NCBI GenBank assembly: GCA_020024185.1
Contig: JAHHUD010000001.1
Location: forward strand, 1-60,088
Length of the DNA stretch: 60,088 nucleotides
From: Oscillospiraceae bacterium
GTDB lineage: Bacteria > Bacillota > Clostridia > Oscillospirales > Ruminococcaceae
Direction of reading: 5' to 3'
Below, piece by piece: positions 8,405-16,188 of this stretch; position 1 is the first letter of the stretch, and each line of letters opens with the position of its first letter. The notes below the pieces were generated by a model. That model saw only the letters and a program-made list of their open reading frames with translations, ran no database searches and was not told the origin of the DNA. The translations under genes and the position numbers were made by a program.

Positions 8405-9566
8405 CTATATCAATATTTGCACTGCGACGTTTTGGCACAACTTTTTCTTCTGTTTGTGCTGAATTATCAGTTGCATCTTCAGTTTCATCAGAATTATTTT
8501 TAGCTTGTTTTCTGGAGCTCATACGGTTCATTGTTTTTTTATTTTCTTCAGCAAGCTTTGCAAAAACTTTTTCTTCAATTTCTTTTGCAAGGTCAGGGTT
8601 TTGCAAGAAATATTCTTTAATATTATCTCTGCCCTGTCCAAGTCTTGTTTCTCCATAACTAAACCAAGAACCAGACTTGTTAACAATACCCATATCTACA
8701 CCAATATCAAGAATTTCACCAACTTTGGAAATACCTTGACCAAACATAATATCAAATTCTGCCTCTTTAAATGGTGGTGCTACTTTATTTTTAACAACTT
8801 TTGCTCTTGTTCTATTACCAACAATTTCTCCGCCTTGTTTAAGAGCTTCAATCTTTCTTACATCAATTCTCACAGATGCATAATATTTAAGTGCACGACC
8901 ACCAGGTGTTGTTTCTGGGTTGCCATACATAACACCAACTTTTTCACGCAACTGGTTGATAAATATAACAATTGTATTTGTTTTGCCTATAGAACCAGTA
9001 AGTTTTCTTAAAGCCTGACTCATAAGTCTTGCCTGCAAACCAACATGGCTATCTCCCATTTCGCCTTCAATTTCTGCTCTTGGAACCATTGCAGCAACAG
9101 AGTCAACCACAACAATATCAATAGCACCAGAACGCACCAATGCTTCACAAATTTCCATTGCCTGTTCGCCAGTATCCGGTTGAGAAACCAAAAGAGAATC
9201 TATATCAACACCCAAAGCAGCTGCGTAAATTGGGTCAAGAGCGTGTTCTACATCTATAAATGCAGCTGTACCACCAGTTTTTTGTGCTTCTGCTGCAACA
9301 TGAAGAGCAATTGTAGTTTTACCACTGGATTCTGGCCCATAGATTTCCACAATTCTGCCCTTTGGAATACCACCAATGCCAAGTGCAACGTCAAGAGAAA
9401 GTGAACCAGTGGAGATTTTATCCACATTCATAGTAACATTTTCACCAAGACGCATAACTGCACCTTTACCAAACTGTTTTTCAATATTGGCAAGAGCAGT
9501 TGCCAATGCCTTTTCTTTATCCTCTGCAACTGTTGCAGGTTTTACAGTATTTTTTGGCTGTGCCAT
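8394..9566 (-). CDS. recA: Recombinase RecA
   Basis: DNA strand-exchange ATPase and SOS co-protease. Walker A is GPESSGKT at residues 77-84. Walker B (DIVVVDSVAAMVPR) and loop L2 (FINQLREKVGVMYGNPETTPGGRALKYYAS region) are intact. The core ends near residue 335. A low-complexity tail of about 50 residues, with an acidic middle and a basic stretch (KRRS) before the acidic end, makes the protein 390 residues, longer than the roughly 350 of many RecA proteins. AAAGGAG precedes the ATG. It heads recA-recX-rimO-pgsA. A candidate promoter and a perfect palindrome lie just upstream. Confidence 0.98.
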   Translation of the reverse strand: MAQPKNTVKPATVAEDKEKALATALANIEKQFGKGAVMRLGENVTMNVDKISTGSLSLDVALGIGGIPKGRIVEIYGPESSGKTTIALHVAAEAQKTGGTAAFIDVEHALDPIYAAALGVDIDSLLVSQPDTGEQAMEICEALVRSGAIDIVVVDSVAAMVPRAEIEGEMGDSHVGLQARLMSQALRKLTGSIGKTNTIVIFINQLREKVGVMYGNPETTPGGRALKYYASVRIDVRKIEALKQGGEIVGNRTRAKVVKNKVAPPFKEAEFDIMFGQGISKVGEILDIGVDMGIVNKSGSWFSYGETRLGQGRDNIKEYFLQNPDLAKEIEEKVFAKLAEENKKTMNRMSSRKQAKNNSDETEDATDNSAQTEEKVVPKRRSANIDIDVE

Positions 9567-9595
9567 CTATGTTCTCCTTTATACTAAACCGTAAT

Positions 9596-9618
9596 TTTAA
9601 CAACTAATAGTTGTTAAA
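9596..9618. promoter_or_regulatory. Perfect palindrome at the recA start point (operator candidate)
   Basis: TTTAACAACT (9596-9605) and AGTTGTTAAA (9609-9618) form a perfect 10-bp inverted repeat around 3 bases. It covers the expected transcription start for the promoter at 9620-9648 and ends 29 bases before the recA ATG. It is not the Firmicute LexA consensus (GAAC-N4-GTTC). There is no T-run, so it is unlikely to be a terminator. Confidence 0.55.
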
Positions 9619-9619
9619 T

Positions 9620-9648
9620 ATATTAACATATTTTAAACAAAACTTCAA
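9620..9648 (-). promoter_or_regulatory. Candidate recA promoter
   Basis: -35 TTGAAG (9643-9648), 17 bases, and -10 TAATAT (9620-9625) preceded by an extended-10 TG. prmC ends 36 bases upstream with no convincing terminator between, so readthrough from prmC is possible. Confidence 0.55.
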
Positions 9649-9684
9649 GTATTAATTTAATTTTTATTATAATAAAATTGTTCT

Positions 9685-10521
9685 CTATATTTTCTGAACA
9701 ATAATACCTCTTGGGTTTTCACTTAAATCTATAATTTCTTTTATAACCTTATAGCCTTCAGCAATTAAAATATCTTTAACTTGCTTTTGTTGGTCAAATC
9801 CATATTCAAATATAAGAAATCCTTTATCTTTAAGTGCTTTTCTATAATATTTTGCGATAAAACGATAAAAATATAAGCCTTTATCATTTGCAAAAAGTGC
9901 CATTTCTGGCTCATATAATACTTCTTTTTGTAATTCTCCTTTTATAGACGGGTCTATATATGGAGGGTTTGAAATAATAACATCAAAGCTTTCTTCTTCA
10001 ATATTATCATCAAAACGCAAAATATCAGCCTGCATTGGCAAAATTTTTATACCGGTATTTTCAATATTTTGCTCAAGATACTTATATGCTTGTTCAGATT
10101 TTTCTATTGCAACTACGGACGAATGTGGACAGTATTTTTTGATTGCAAGAGCAATACAGCCACTTCCGCTGCATAAATCTAAAACAGCCGGAGCAACCAG
10201 TTTGTTTATCTGTTCAAATGCAGCTTCACAAACTGTTTCTGTATCTTGGCGTGGAATAAGCACACCTTCTCCAACAGATAATTCCAAATCAAAAAAGTAC
10301 CATTTACCGATTATGTACTGCAATGGATATCCTTCTAATCTCTTTTTTGATAAAGATATAAGTTTTTCATAATCTTTATCAGAAACATCTGTATGTAATA
10401 ATTCAATTCTCTTTTTACCCAAAACAAATTCTATAAGCTGGTTTGCTTCAAAATTAAAGTCACTGTTTGGATTTTGTGACATAATGTCACACATTTCTTT
10501 ATAAATATTTGATATTACCAT
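9685..10521 (-). CDS. prmC: Peptide chain release factor N5-glutamine methyltransferase
   Basis: Methylates the GGQ glutamine of release factors. The N-terminal helical domain (about 1-85) is followed by a Rossmann methyltransferase. Motif I is DLCSGSGCI (115-123), and the substrate-glutamine motif NPPY is at 185-188. The 278 residues match HemK/PrmC. The ATG overlaps the end of the DUF1385 gene (ATGGTAA), and that pairing is conserved in Clostridia, usually near prfA. prfA itself is not in this window, so the cluster is partly rearranged. Confidence 0.93.
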   Translation of the reverse strand: MVISNIYKEMCDIMSQNPNSDFNFEANQLIEFVLGKKRIELLHTDVSDKDYEKLISLSKKRLEGYPLQYIIGKWYFFDLELSVGEGVLIPRQDTETVCEAAFEQINKLVAPAVLDLCSGSGCIALAIKKYCPHSSVVAIEKSEQAYKYLEQNIENTGIKILPMQADILRFDDNIEEESFDVIISNPPYIDPSIKGELQKEVLYEPEMALFANDKGLYFYRFIAKYYRKALKDKGFLIFEYGFDQQKQVKDILIAEGYKVIKEIIDLSENPRGIIVQKI

Positions 10522-11426
10522 TTATCATCTTCCTTAGAGGCTGGAATAACTGCTTTGATAGCTTCAATTGCAACTTCTATCATACTGTCGTCTGGTTCAA
10601 ATGTTGTAAAATTTTGAAAAAACATACCTGGTGACGCAATAAGGTGCGTAATAGGATTGTCATATCTTCCTGTAAGTTTAAGCACTTCATAAGAAACGCC
10701 AACAACTAGTGGTAAAAAAATCAATTTTAATATTACTCGTCCAAAAGTTGAGCTCCATGGAATAAATGAAAATATTATTATACTTATAACCACAACAATA
10801 AACAGAAAACTTGTCCCACAACGAGGATGCAAGCGAGAGTGTGGTCTTACATTTTCAACAGTAAGTTCTTCTCCTGCTTCATAACAAGCTATTGTTTTAT
10901 GTTCTGCTCCGTGATATGAGAACACTCTTTTTATTTCTTTCATATGAGAAATACCAAAAATATATAAAAAGAATATAGCAACTTTAATCACACCTTCAAC
11001 CACCGCTTTAAATGTCCCAAGCTCAATAAATTGTGCAATTAATCCAGTTATCATTGTCGGCAAAATCATAAATAAAACAATTGCCAACATTCCACCAAGT
11101 ACCCCTGCAATCATTGTTAAAGCATTTGTTGCCTTTTTACCAAATTTCTTTTCAATCCATATTTCAAATTTTGATGGTTCTTCATCAACCATTGCTATAT
11201 CAGCTGCTTTCATAAGACTGTTATAACCTGTAACAAGACTATCAAAAAATCCCCATATTCCCCTTAAAATTGGTATTTTGGATAGCTTGTTCTTTTTTGT
11301 ATTTTCTACGCTAACTTCTATTTTTCCGTCTGGTTTACGCACTGCAACCGAAGTTTTAAAAGGTCCTTTCATCATAATACCTTCTATAAGTGCCTGTCCA
11401 CCAATTGATGTTTTATGCTGTGCCAT
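10515..11426 (-). CDS. DUF1385 membrane protein (YqhQ-like)
   Basis: Conserved Firmicute membrane protein with no function that I can assign safely. It opens with the family signature GGQALIEGIMM (residues 7-17) and contains about four membrane segments after residue 95. It carries the family's His/Cys-rich motif HGAEHKTIACYE followed by HPRCGTSF, which looks like a metal site in a membrane enzyme; that is inference. It is placed directly upstream of prmC with a short overlap and directly after the sensor kinase gene (adjacent stop and start). Length 303 residues is normal for the family. Confidence 0.88.
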   Translation of the reverse strand: MAQHKTSIGGQALIEGIMMKGPFKTSVAVRKPDGKIEVSVENTKKNKLSKIPILRGIWGFFDSLVTGYNSLMKAADIAMVDEEPSKFEIWIEKKFGKKATNALTMIAGVLGGMLAIVLFMILPTMITGLIAQFIELGTFKAVVEGVIKVAIFFLYIFGISHMKEIKRVFSYHGAEHKTIACYEAGEELTVENVRPHSRLHPRCGTSFLFIVVVISIIIFSFIPWSSTFGRVILKLIFLPLVVGVSYEVLKLTGRYDNPITHLIASPGMFFQNFTTFEPDDSMIEVAIEAIKAVIPASKEDDKW

Positions 11427-12844
11427 TATTTTCCTTTCATTGTGCGTACTACTTTTAACGTAAAGCTCATTTTTGTATATTTTGTATATTCACTTTCCAC
11501 ATTAAAACTTCCGCCGTGTTGTTTTATAATTTCATTTACCAAAGCAAGTCCTATACCGCTGCCCTGCTTTGCCCCTTTACCTTTATAAAATTTTTGTTTA
11601 ACTTTTTCTATATCCTCTGGATGTATGCCTTTGCCATAGTCTTTAACTTCAACAGTAACTGTACCGTTTTGCCTGTTGTTAAATATATTAATATCTATAT
11701 CTGAGTTTGGATATGAGTATTTAAGTGCATTATCCAAAAGATTAATCATAACTTGTTTTATTCTGCCTTTATCTGCAAGAACAGGTATAAAAATATCCGG
11801 TTCCTCAAAATTAATTTTTACATTTTTCTTTTCTGCCTGAGGTGCGTACATAATAACAGCTTCATACACTTCTGCAACAAGGTCAAGTTTTTCCTTTGTC
11901 AAAGACAACGTTGCATTTTGCAATCTTGAAAAATCCAAAAGATTTTCAACCATAGCAGATAGTCTATCTGTTTCTCCCAAAATAATCTGTGTACCTTTTT
12001 GTAATGTTTGTACATTATCAGTTGTATTCATGGTCTCTGCCCACCCCTTTATTGCTGTAAGAGGTGTGCGAAGTTCATGTGAAACAGAGGAAATAAATTC
12101 ATTTTTTAACTCATCACTTCTGCCAAGCTCTTGTGCCATATTATTTATGGTACTGCAAAGTTCTCCTATTTCCTGGTCATATTTTTTATTATTAGGAATT
12201 CTTGCGTCAAATTCACCTTTTGAAATTTTGTATGCTGTTTCTTTTATCAAATGTATCGGAGAAACAATACTTCTTACAAAAAAATAACCTGAAATCATGC
12301 TAAATGCTATAACCGCAGCAACTGCCAAAAGAGAAAAGCCCATTATAATATTTATTTCTTCTTCAACTCTTGTTAAAGAGGTTATTATTCTTACAGCATA
12401 AATATCTTCTGTTGGTTCATTGAGCAAATAAGTCACGCTCATAATTTTTTCTCTTATTTTTGATGAATATGTTTGTGTATGAAATTCTTCGTTGCTATTT
12501 ATTGCAAGGTTAAAATCTTCTGTATGTTGATTATCTGATGGCCTAAAACCTGATGAAGTGGCGACAACAAGCCCTGAACCATCAATAAGCATAAGTTCAA
12601 ACTTATCTTTTTCTCCAAACTCACTTGTTATATTAAAAAGCAATCTTTCTTTTTCACTGGAAATCATCTTTCCTGAAGCTCTCAGTGTTGCATTTATTGT
12701 GTTAAGACGATTTATAAGTGCATTTTCCACTGCAAGATGATATGAGTTTTTTAATGAAATAACCAAAATACTTTCTGCAATAACAAGTAAAGCAATAATA
12801 ATAAGCAAGCTACCTCTTATCCATCTTTTTGTAATACTGTTCAT
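11426..12844 (-). CDS. Sensor histidine kinase (HAMP/HisKA type)
   Basis: Two-component sensor. One membrane segment (about 10-31) is followed by an extracytoplasmic sensor region of about 130 residues, a second segment (about 167-191), HAMP (192-245) and a dimerisation domain with the phospho-accepting H256 in SHELRTPL. The ATPase domain carries the N box (NLLDNALKYS) and G box (GSGIGLAL). It partners the response regulator encoded 13 bases upstream. It resembles PhoR/WalK-like kinases, but the extracellular part has no family I can name, so the signal is unknown. A co-encoded lipoprotein precedes the pair. Confidence 0.92.
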   Translation of the reverse strand: MNSITKRWIRGSLLIIIALLVIAESILVISLKNSYHLAVENALINRLNTINATLRASGKMISSEKERLLFNITSEFGEKDKFELMLIDGSGLVVATSSGFRPSDNQHTEDFNLAINSNEEFHTQTYSSKIREKIMSVTYLLNEPTEDIYAVRIITSLTRVEEEINIIMGFSLLAVAAVIAFSMISGYFFVRSIVSPIHLIKETAYKISKGEFDARIPNNKKYDQEIGELCSTINNMAQELGRSDELKNEFISSVSHELRTPLTAIKGWAETMNTTDNVQTLQKGTQIILGETDRLSAMVENLLDFSRLQNATLSLTKEKLDLVAEVYEAVIMYAPQAEKKNVKINFEEPDIFIPVLADKGRIKQVMINLLDNALKYSYPNSDIDINIFNNRQNGTVTVEVKDYGKGIHPEDIEKVKQKFYKGKGAKQGSGIGLALVNEIIKQHGGSFNVESEYTKYTKMSFTLKVVRTMKGK

Positions 12845-12856
12845 ATTAACTCCTTT

Positions 12857-13549
12857 TTAAACAGTCCAACGGTAGCCATACCCCCAAACAGTAACAATAT
12901 ATTGTGGATTTGATGGGTCTTCTTCAATTTTTATGCGAAGTCTCCTTATATTTACATCAACAATTTTTACATCTCCATAATAGTTTTCGCCCCATACACC
13001 TTCAAGAATTTTTTCTCTAACAAGAGCAGTGCCTTCATTTCTGAAAAAAAGCTCCATTATACTAAATTCCATACTTGTAAGGTCTATAATCTCATTATTT
13101 TTATATAAAATATGGCTTTTAAGGTCTAGTGTAAACGGCCCAGACTGTATAACATCATCATTTTCAACTGTTGAGCTTGGACGCAAAACACGCCTCAAAA
13201 GAGATTCTACTCTTGCCAAAAGTTCTTGTACTCCAAATGGTTTTGTAACATAATCATCAGCTCCAACAGACAGGCTTATAACCTTGTCTCTTTCCTGACT
13301 TTTTGCAGATAACATTATAATCCCGATTTGATTATCATTTTTTCTTATACTTTCACATAAACTTATGCCATTCATACCTGGCAACATAATATCCAAAATT
13401 GCAACATCAAATTTTTCACCTAAGTTAATTGCTTCCATTGCACTTTCTGCATTTGTAAATCTTGTAACTGTATGTTGTGCCATCTTCAAATTAAGCTCAA
13501 CCATTTCACCAATATTATTTTCATCTTCTACTATTAGTATTTTTGCCAT
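12857..13549 (-). CDS. Response regulator, OmpR/PhoB family
   Basis: Receiver domain (1-120) with the acidic pocket E9-D10 and phospho-acceptor D53, the conserved K in VTKPF near residue 104, and a C-terminal winged-helix DNA-binding domain (about 130-230, ending in TVWGYGYRW). Its cognate kinase is the next gene. GGGAGG precedes the ATG. It sits between the lipoprotein gene (17 bases upstream) and the kinase. Targets cannot be read from this window. Confidence 0.94.
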   Translation of the reverse strand: MAKILIVEDENNIGEMVELNLKMAQHTVTRFTNAESAMEAINLGEKFDVAILDIMLPGMNGISLCESIRKNDNQIGIIMLSAKSQERDKVISLSVGADDYVTKPFGVQELLARVESLLRRVLRPSSTVENDDVIQSGPFTLDLKSHILYKNNEIIDLTSMEFSIMELFFRNEGTALVREKILEGVWGENYYGDVKIVDVNIRRLRIKIEEDPSNPQYIVTVWGYGYRWTV

Positions 13550-13566
13550 GTTTTCCTCCCTTTGTG

Positions 13567-14832
13567 CTATTTCAAACTTATTATATTTTTCAAGATATAT
13601 TCTATTTGAATATTTTCAACTTCTTGTGAAAATTTTATACTCCAAAGTTTAGTACCAACTCTTGTAACACTTATATTATTTCCTAAATTTGATTCATCAC
13701 TTTCAATCGCAGTTCTAACATTTATAAGTGGTCTATTATCCTCGGCAGAATAAATATCAAAACTTTGGTCTCTGTAAATTGCATAAATATGATTTTGCCA
13801 TTCTTCAGGCAATGCTATAAACAGTCCAGACTGTGTATCACAAACTCCAAATTTCTTTTTCTTTGCCACACCTTCACTATAGTCTGTCCATTCAATATAT
13901 TTCATAACAGGGCGTGATTGTTCTTTTGAATCTTGTATAACAGTTGGAACTTCTATTATTCCGTCATTATCTATATCCACACTTAAAAGTGGCCATTCAT
14001 ATTCCCATGATTTTTCTATAATGTGATAGTCATAGTTAAAATTAATTTTACCGTTTTCAAAAGTACCTATTTCTGTATAAGTTTTGTTATAGCTATCTTT
14101 GTAGTCTATATAAATAGACATTTTTCTATTTGAATTTTTTGCAAATTTAATTTGAGTTACTTCTATGTTTGAACGAGATAAATTCCTTGCAATAACTTGT
14201 TCAAATTTTTCATGCCCGTCAAACTTTAAAACTCTAAGCTTTTTTTGACCATCTGCCATCTGATTTGTAATAATTATTTCTTTATTCCCGTCATTAGTAA
14301 CATCTTCGGCAACTATGCTTTTACAACTTTCAACAAAGTCCGGAATATTTACACTTCTGTCTGTAAAGTACGTAACAACAAAATTCTCTTTTATTGTAGG
14401 TGTTGTGTAACCAACAATAAAATGACTTCCATTTAGATTTTCAAGGCTTGTTTTATCAAAAAAGAACACATCTGTGCCAAGCCCCTCTTTATCCATTATA
14501 ACATTCCATTTATCTGATGTTTGTGCAAGCAAGGCTATTCTTACATTTGCCCCTTTATTTGGTGCATAATAAAAAGCCACCGCCTCTTTTTGTTGATTAT
14601 TATCTATATCTATAAACTGCACCGGTGAGGTATATCCCAAAGACTGAGAATATCTAAGTGTTATATTTTCGCCAAGATAAGTTTTTATCGCTTCTATAAC
14701 ACTTGCTTCTTCTTGAGAAATAACAGGAGCAGAAAGAAGCTCTGTAATATTATTTTTGCTTGAAAATGTTGCACATCCGGTTAAAGATATTAAGACACAT
14801 ATAAGTATCAATAATTTTTTTATATTTATCAC
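13567..14832 (-). CDS. Lipoprotein with FG-GAP-like DxDxDG repeats, linked to a two-component system
   Basis: Secreted lipid-anchored protein of unknown function. A signal peptide ends in the lipobox LTGC, with C20 as the lipidated residue. Three loops resemble calcium-binding repeats of beta-propeller (FG-GAP/VCBS) proteins: DIDNN near 75, DVTNDGNKE at 177-185 and DIDNDG at 286-291. It lies 17 bases before the response regulator and kinase genes, so an accessory sensing role is a reasonable inference. The start is uncertain. The longest frame begins at a GTG that overlaps its own GGAG, and an ATA eight bases past GGAG is the only alternative I see. Confidence 0.72.
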   Translation of the reverse strand: MINIKKLLILICVLISLTGCATFSSKNNITELLSAPVISQEEASVIEAIKTYLGENITLRYSQSLGYTSPVQFIDIDNNQQKEAVAFYYAPNKGANVRIALLAQTSDKWNVIMDKEGLGTDVFFFDKTSLENLNGSHFIVGYTTPTIKENFVVTYFTDRSVNIPDFVESCKSIVAEDVTNDGNKEIIITNQMADGQKKLRVLKFDGHEKFEQVIARNLSRSNIEVTQIKFAKNSNRKMSIYIDYKDSYNKTYTEIGTFENGKINFNYDYHIIEKSWEYEWPLLSVDIDNDGIIEVPTVIQDSKEQSRPVMKYIEWTDYSEGVAKKKKFGVCDTQSGLFIALPEEWQNHIYAIYRDQSFDIYSAEDNRPLINVRTAIESDESNLGNNISVTRVGTKLWSIKFSQEVENIQIEYILKNIISLK

Positions 14833-14863
14833 TCCATTAAAATATATATAGTATATTTTACCA

Positions 14864-15619
14864 CTAAATTATGAACATTCCAAGACACATTACAATAACC
14901 CCAAATAAAACACCTATAAATACATCTTTATATCTTGCAAATTTAGCCCCTGTTGGTATTAGTTGGCATATAGACGCTTGAACCATAATACCAGAAATTA
15001 TTGCAAGCAATCCATTTATAAAACTTTCACTTATAAAGCTGTGAAAAAGTCCAAGTGCAAGCACGCCTCCAAACAGTTCTGCAAAACCTGTAAATAAACT
15101 TTGAAAAAACGCTTTGCTTTTTGATTTTGTCACATATAATACAGGCGCTGCAACGGCTATACCTTCCGGCAAATTATGTAAAGCAATTGCCAATGCCATT
15201 GACAGTCCAAATCGTGGATTATTTATCCCGGAAAAAATAGTCAACACCCCTTCTGGAAGGTTATGCAAAATAATAACTGCCGTTGTTATAAAAATAAGTT
15301 TTTTGGCTGTATAAATTTGTCCTTTTTCATCTTTTTGGGTTGGAACTACCAATGCCTCAATTAACACACCAATAACCCAACCGGAAATAAATAATCCTAT
15401 AATTCCTGCAATTGCATAAGATTTTTCCATATATTTTATAGAATTATTATAACAATGAGGAATCATATCCAAAAAAGATACAGCAAGCATAACGCCACCT
15501 GCAAATCCCTGACACATAGACATTGTCTTATCTGATATTTTCTTAAACAAAATAACAATTAATCCACCAATTGCAGTTGCAAGGGACGCAAATGTACATA
15601 AAAAAATCGGATACCACAT
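14864..15619 (-). CDS. ZIP-family metal transporter
   Basis: Divalent metal importer (zinc, possibly iron or manganese) of the ZupT type with eight membrane segments in 251 residues. Two metal-site motifs HNLPEG are at 119-124 (helix 4) and 148-153 (helix 5). The later helix carries AELFGG in place of the EPLGA form common in ZupT. AAGAAGGTG precedes the ATG. It ends 31 bases before the lipoprotein gene and may be cotranscribed with it. No Zur- or Fur-like box is obvious upstream. Confidence 0.9.
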   Translation of the reverse strand: MWYPIFLCTFASLATAIGGLIVILFKKISDKTMSMCQGFAGGVMLAVSFLDMIPHCYNNSIKYMEKSYAIAGIIGLFISGWVIGVLIEALVVPTQKDEKGQIYTAKKLIFITTAVIILHNLPEGVLTIFSGINNPRFGLSMALAIALHNLPEGIAVAAPVLYVTKSKSKAFFQSLFTGFAELFGGVLALGLFHSFISESFINGLLAIISGIMVQASICQLIPTGAKFARYKDVFIGVLFGVIVMCLGMFII

Positions 15620-15749
15620 ATAAACACCTTCTTTAAAACAATTTATACATATATATTAAGATTTTATTTGTAAAATTGCTTTTTTATTTTATTTGACATT
15701 TTCACACATTTTTTATTATACACAGTATTAATTTTCATTACCACTTAAT

Positions 15750-15762
15750 ATTACTTAGTAAT
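15750..15762. promoter_or_regulatory. PadR-operator-like palindrome ATTACTTAGTAAT
   Basis: A perfect 13-bp palindrome lies 44 bases upstream of the decayed PadR gene. PadR-family regulators often bind short palindromes of the TACT/AGTA kind in their own promoter. It may be a leftover operator of the broken locus. Confidence 0.4.
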
Positions 15763-15805
15763 GGTGATAATATAGTTACACAAAACACATTTAAGTAGTT
15801 TTCAA

Positions 15806-16086
15806 ATGAATACACAATTAAAAAAGGTGTGTTAGAACTTATTGTCCTCACTGTAATAAGTAAAGAAGATAAATACGGTTATCAACTTGTCAGTGAAGTA
15901 ATCAAAATTGTAGATGTTAATGAGGATACTATTTATCCCCTTTTAAAAAGACTTACAAATGATAAATATTGTGAAATATACATTTTACTTTATGCCGACT
16001 CTCTTAAAAAAATCTTACCAGAAATTTATTCTATGTTTGTTTTTAATAATTACACATTTAGCTTTCTCAGTAAACAATTCATTTAA
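15806..16086 (+). pseudogene. PadR-family regulator remnant (frameshifted and truncated)
   Basis: The sequence reads as a PadR winged helix. It begins at the ATG at 15806 (MNTQLKK), then continues in another frame from 15829 (VLELIVLTVISKEDKYGYQLVSEV, then DTIYPLLKRLTNDKY). The two parts are joined by a run of six A where seven would keep the frame, so a one-base loss breaks the gene. After about 50 residues the similarity stops and an unrelated tail runs to a stop. The C-terminal half of the domain and the usual partner membrane gene (DUF1700 type) are missing. It is one of three plus-strand coding remnants or genes in the window. A start at the GTG at 15829 could still give an 85-residue peptide, but function is doubtful. 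Confidence 0.7.
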
Positions 16087-16126
16087 TTTATGATAACGAA
16101 AATATAAAAAATAATAGTTATAATAC

Positions 16127-16158
16127 AAAAACAGCAGTCAGAATATGGCTGCTGTTTT
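16127..16158. terminator. Terminator after the second histidine kinase gene
   Basis: AAAACAGCAG (16128-16137) pairs with CTGCTGTTTT (16149-16158), a 10-bp stem with an 11-nt loop. T-rich tails follow on both sides. It lies about 30 bases beyond the kinase stop on the minus strand and about 40 beyond the PadR remnant on the plus strand, so it serves both directions. Confidence 0.8.
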
Positions 16159-16188
16159 AATATTATTATATTTGACTTGTATTTTTTA

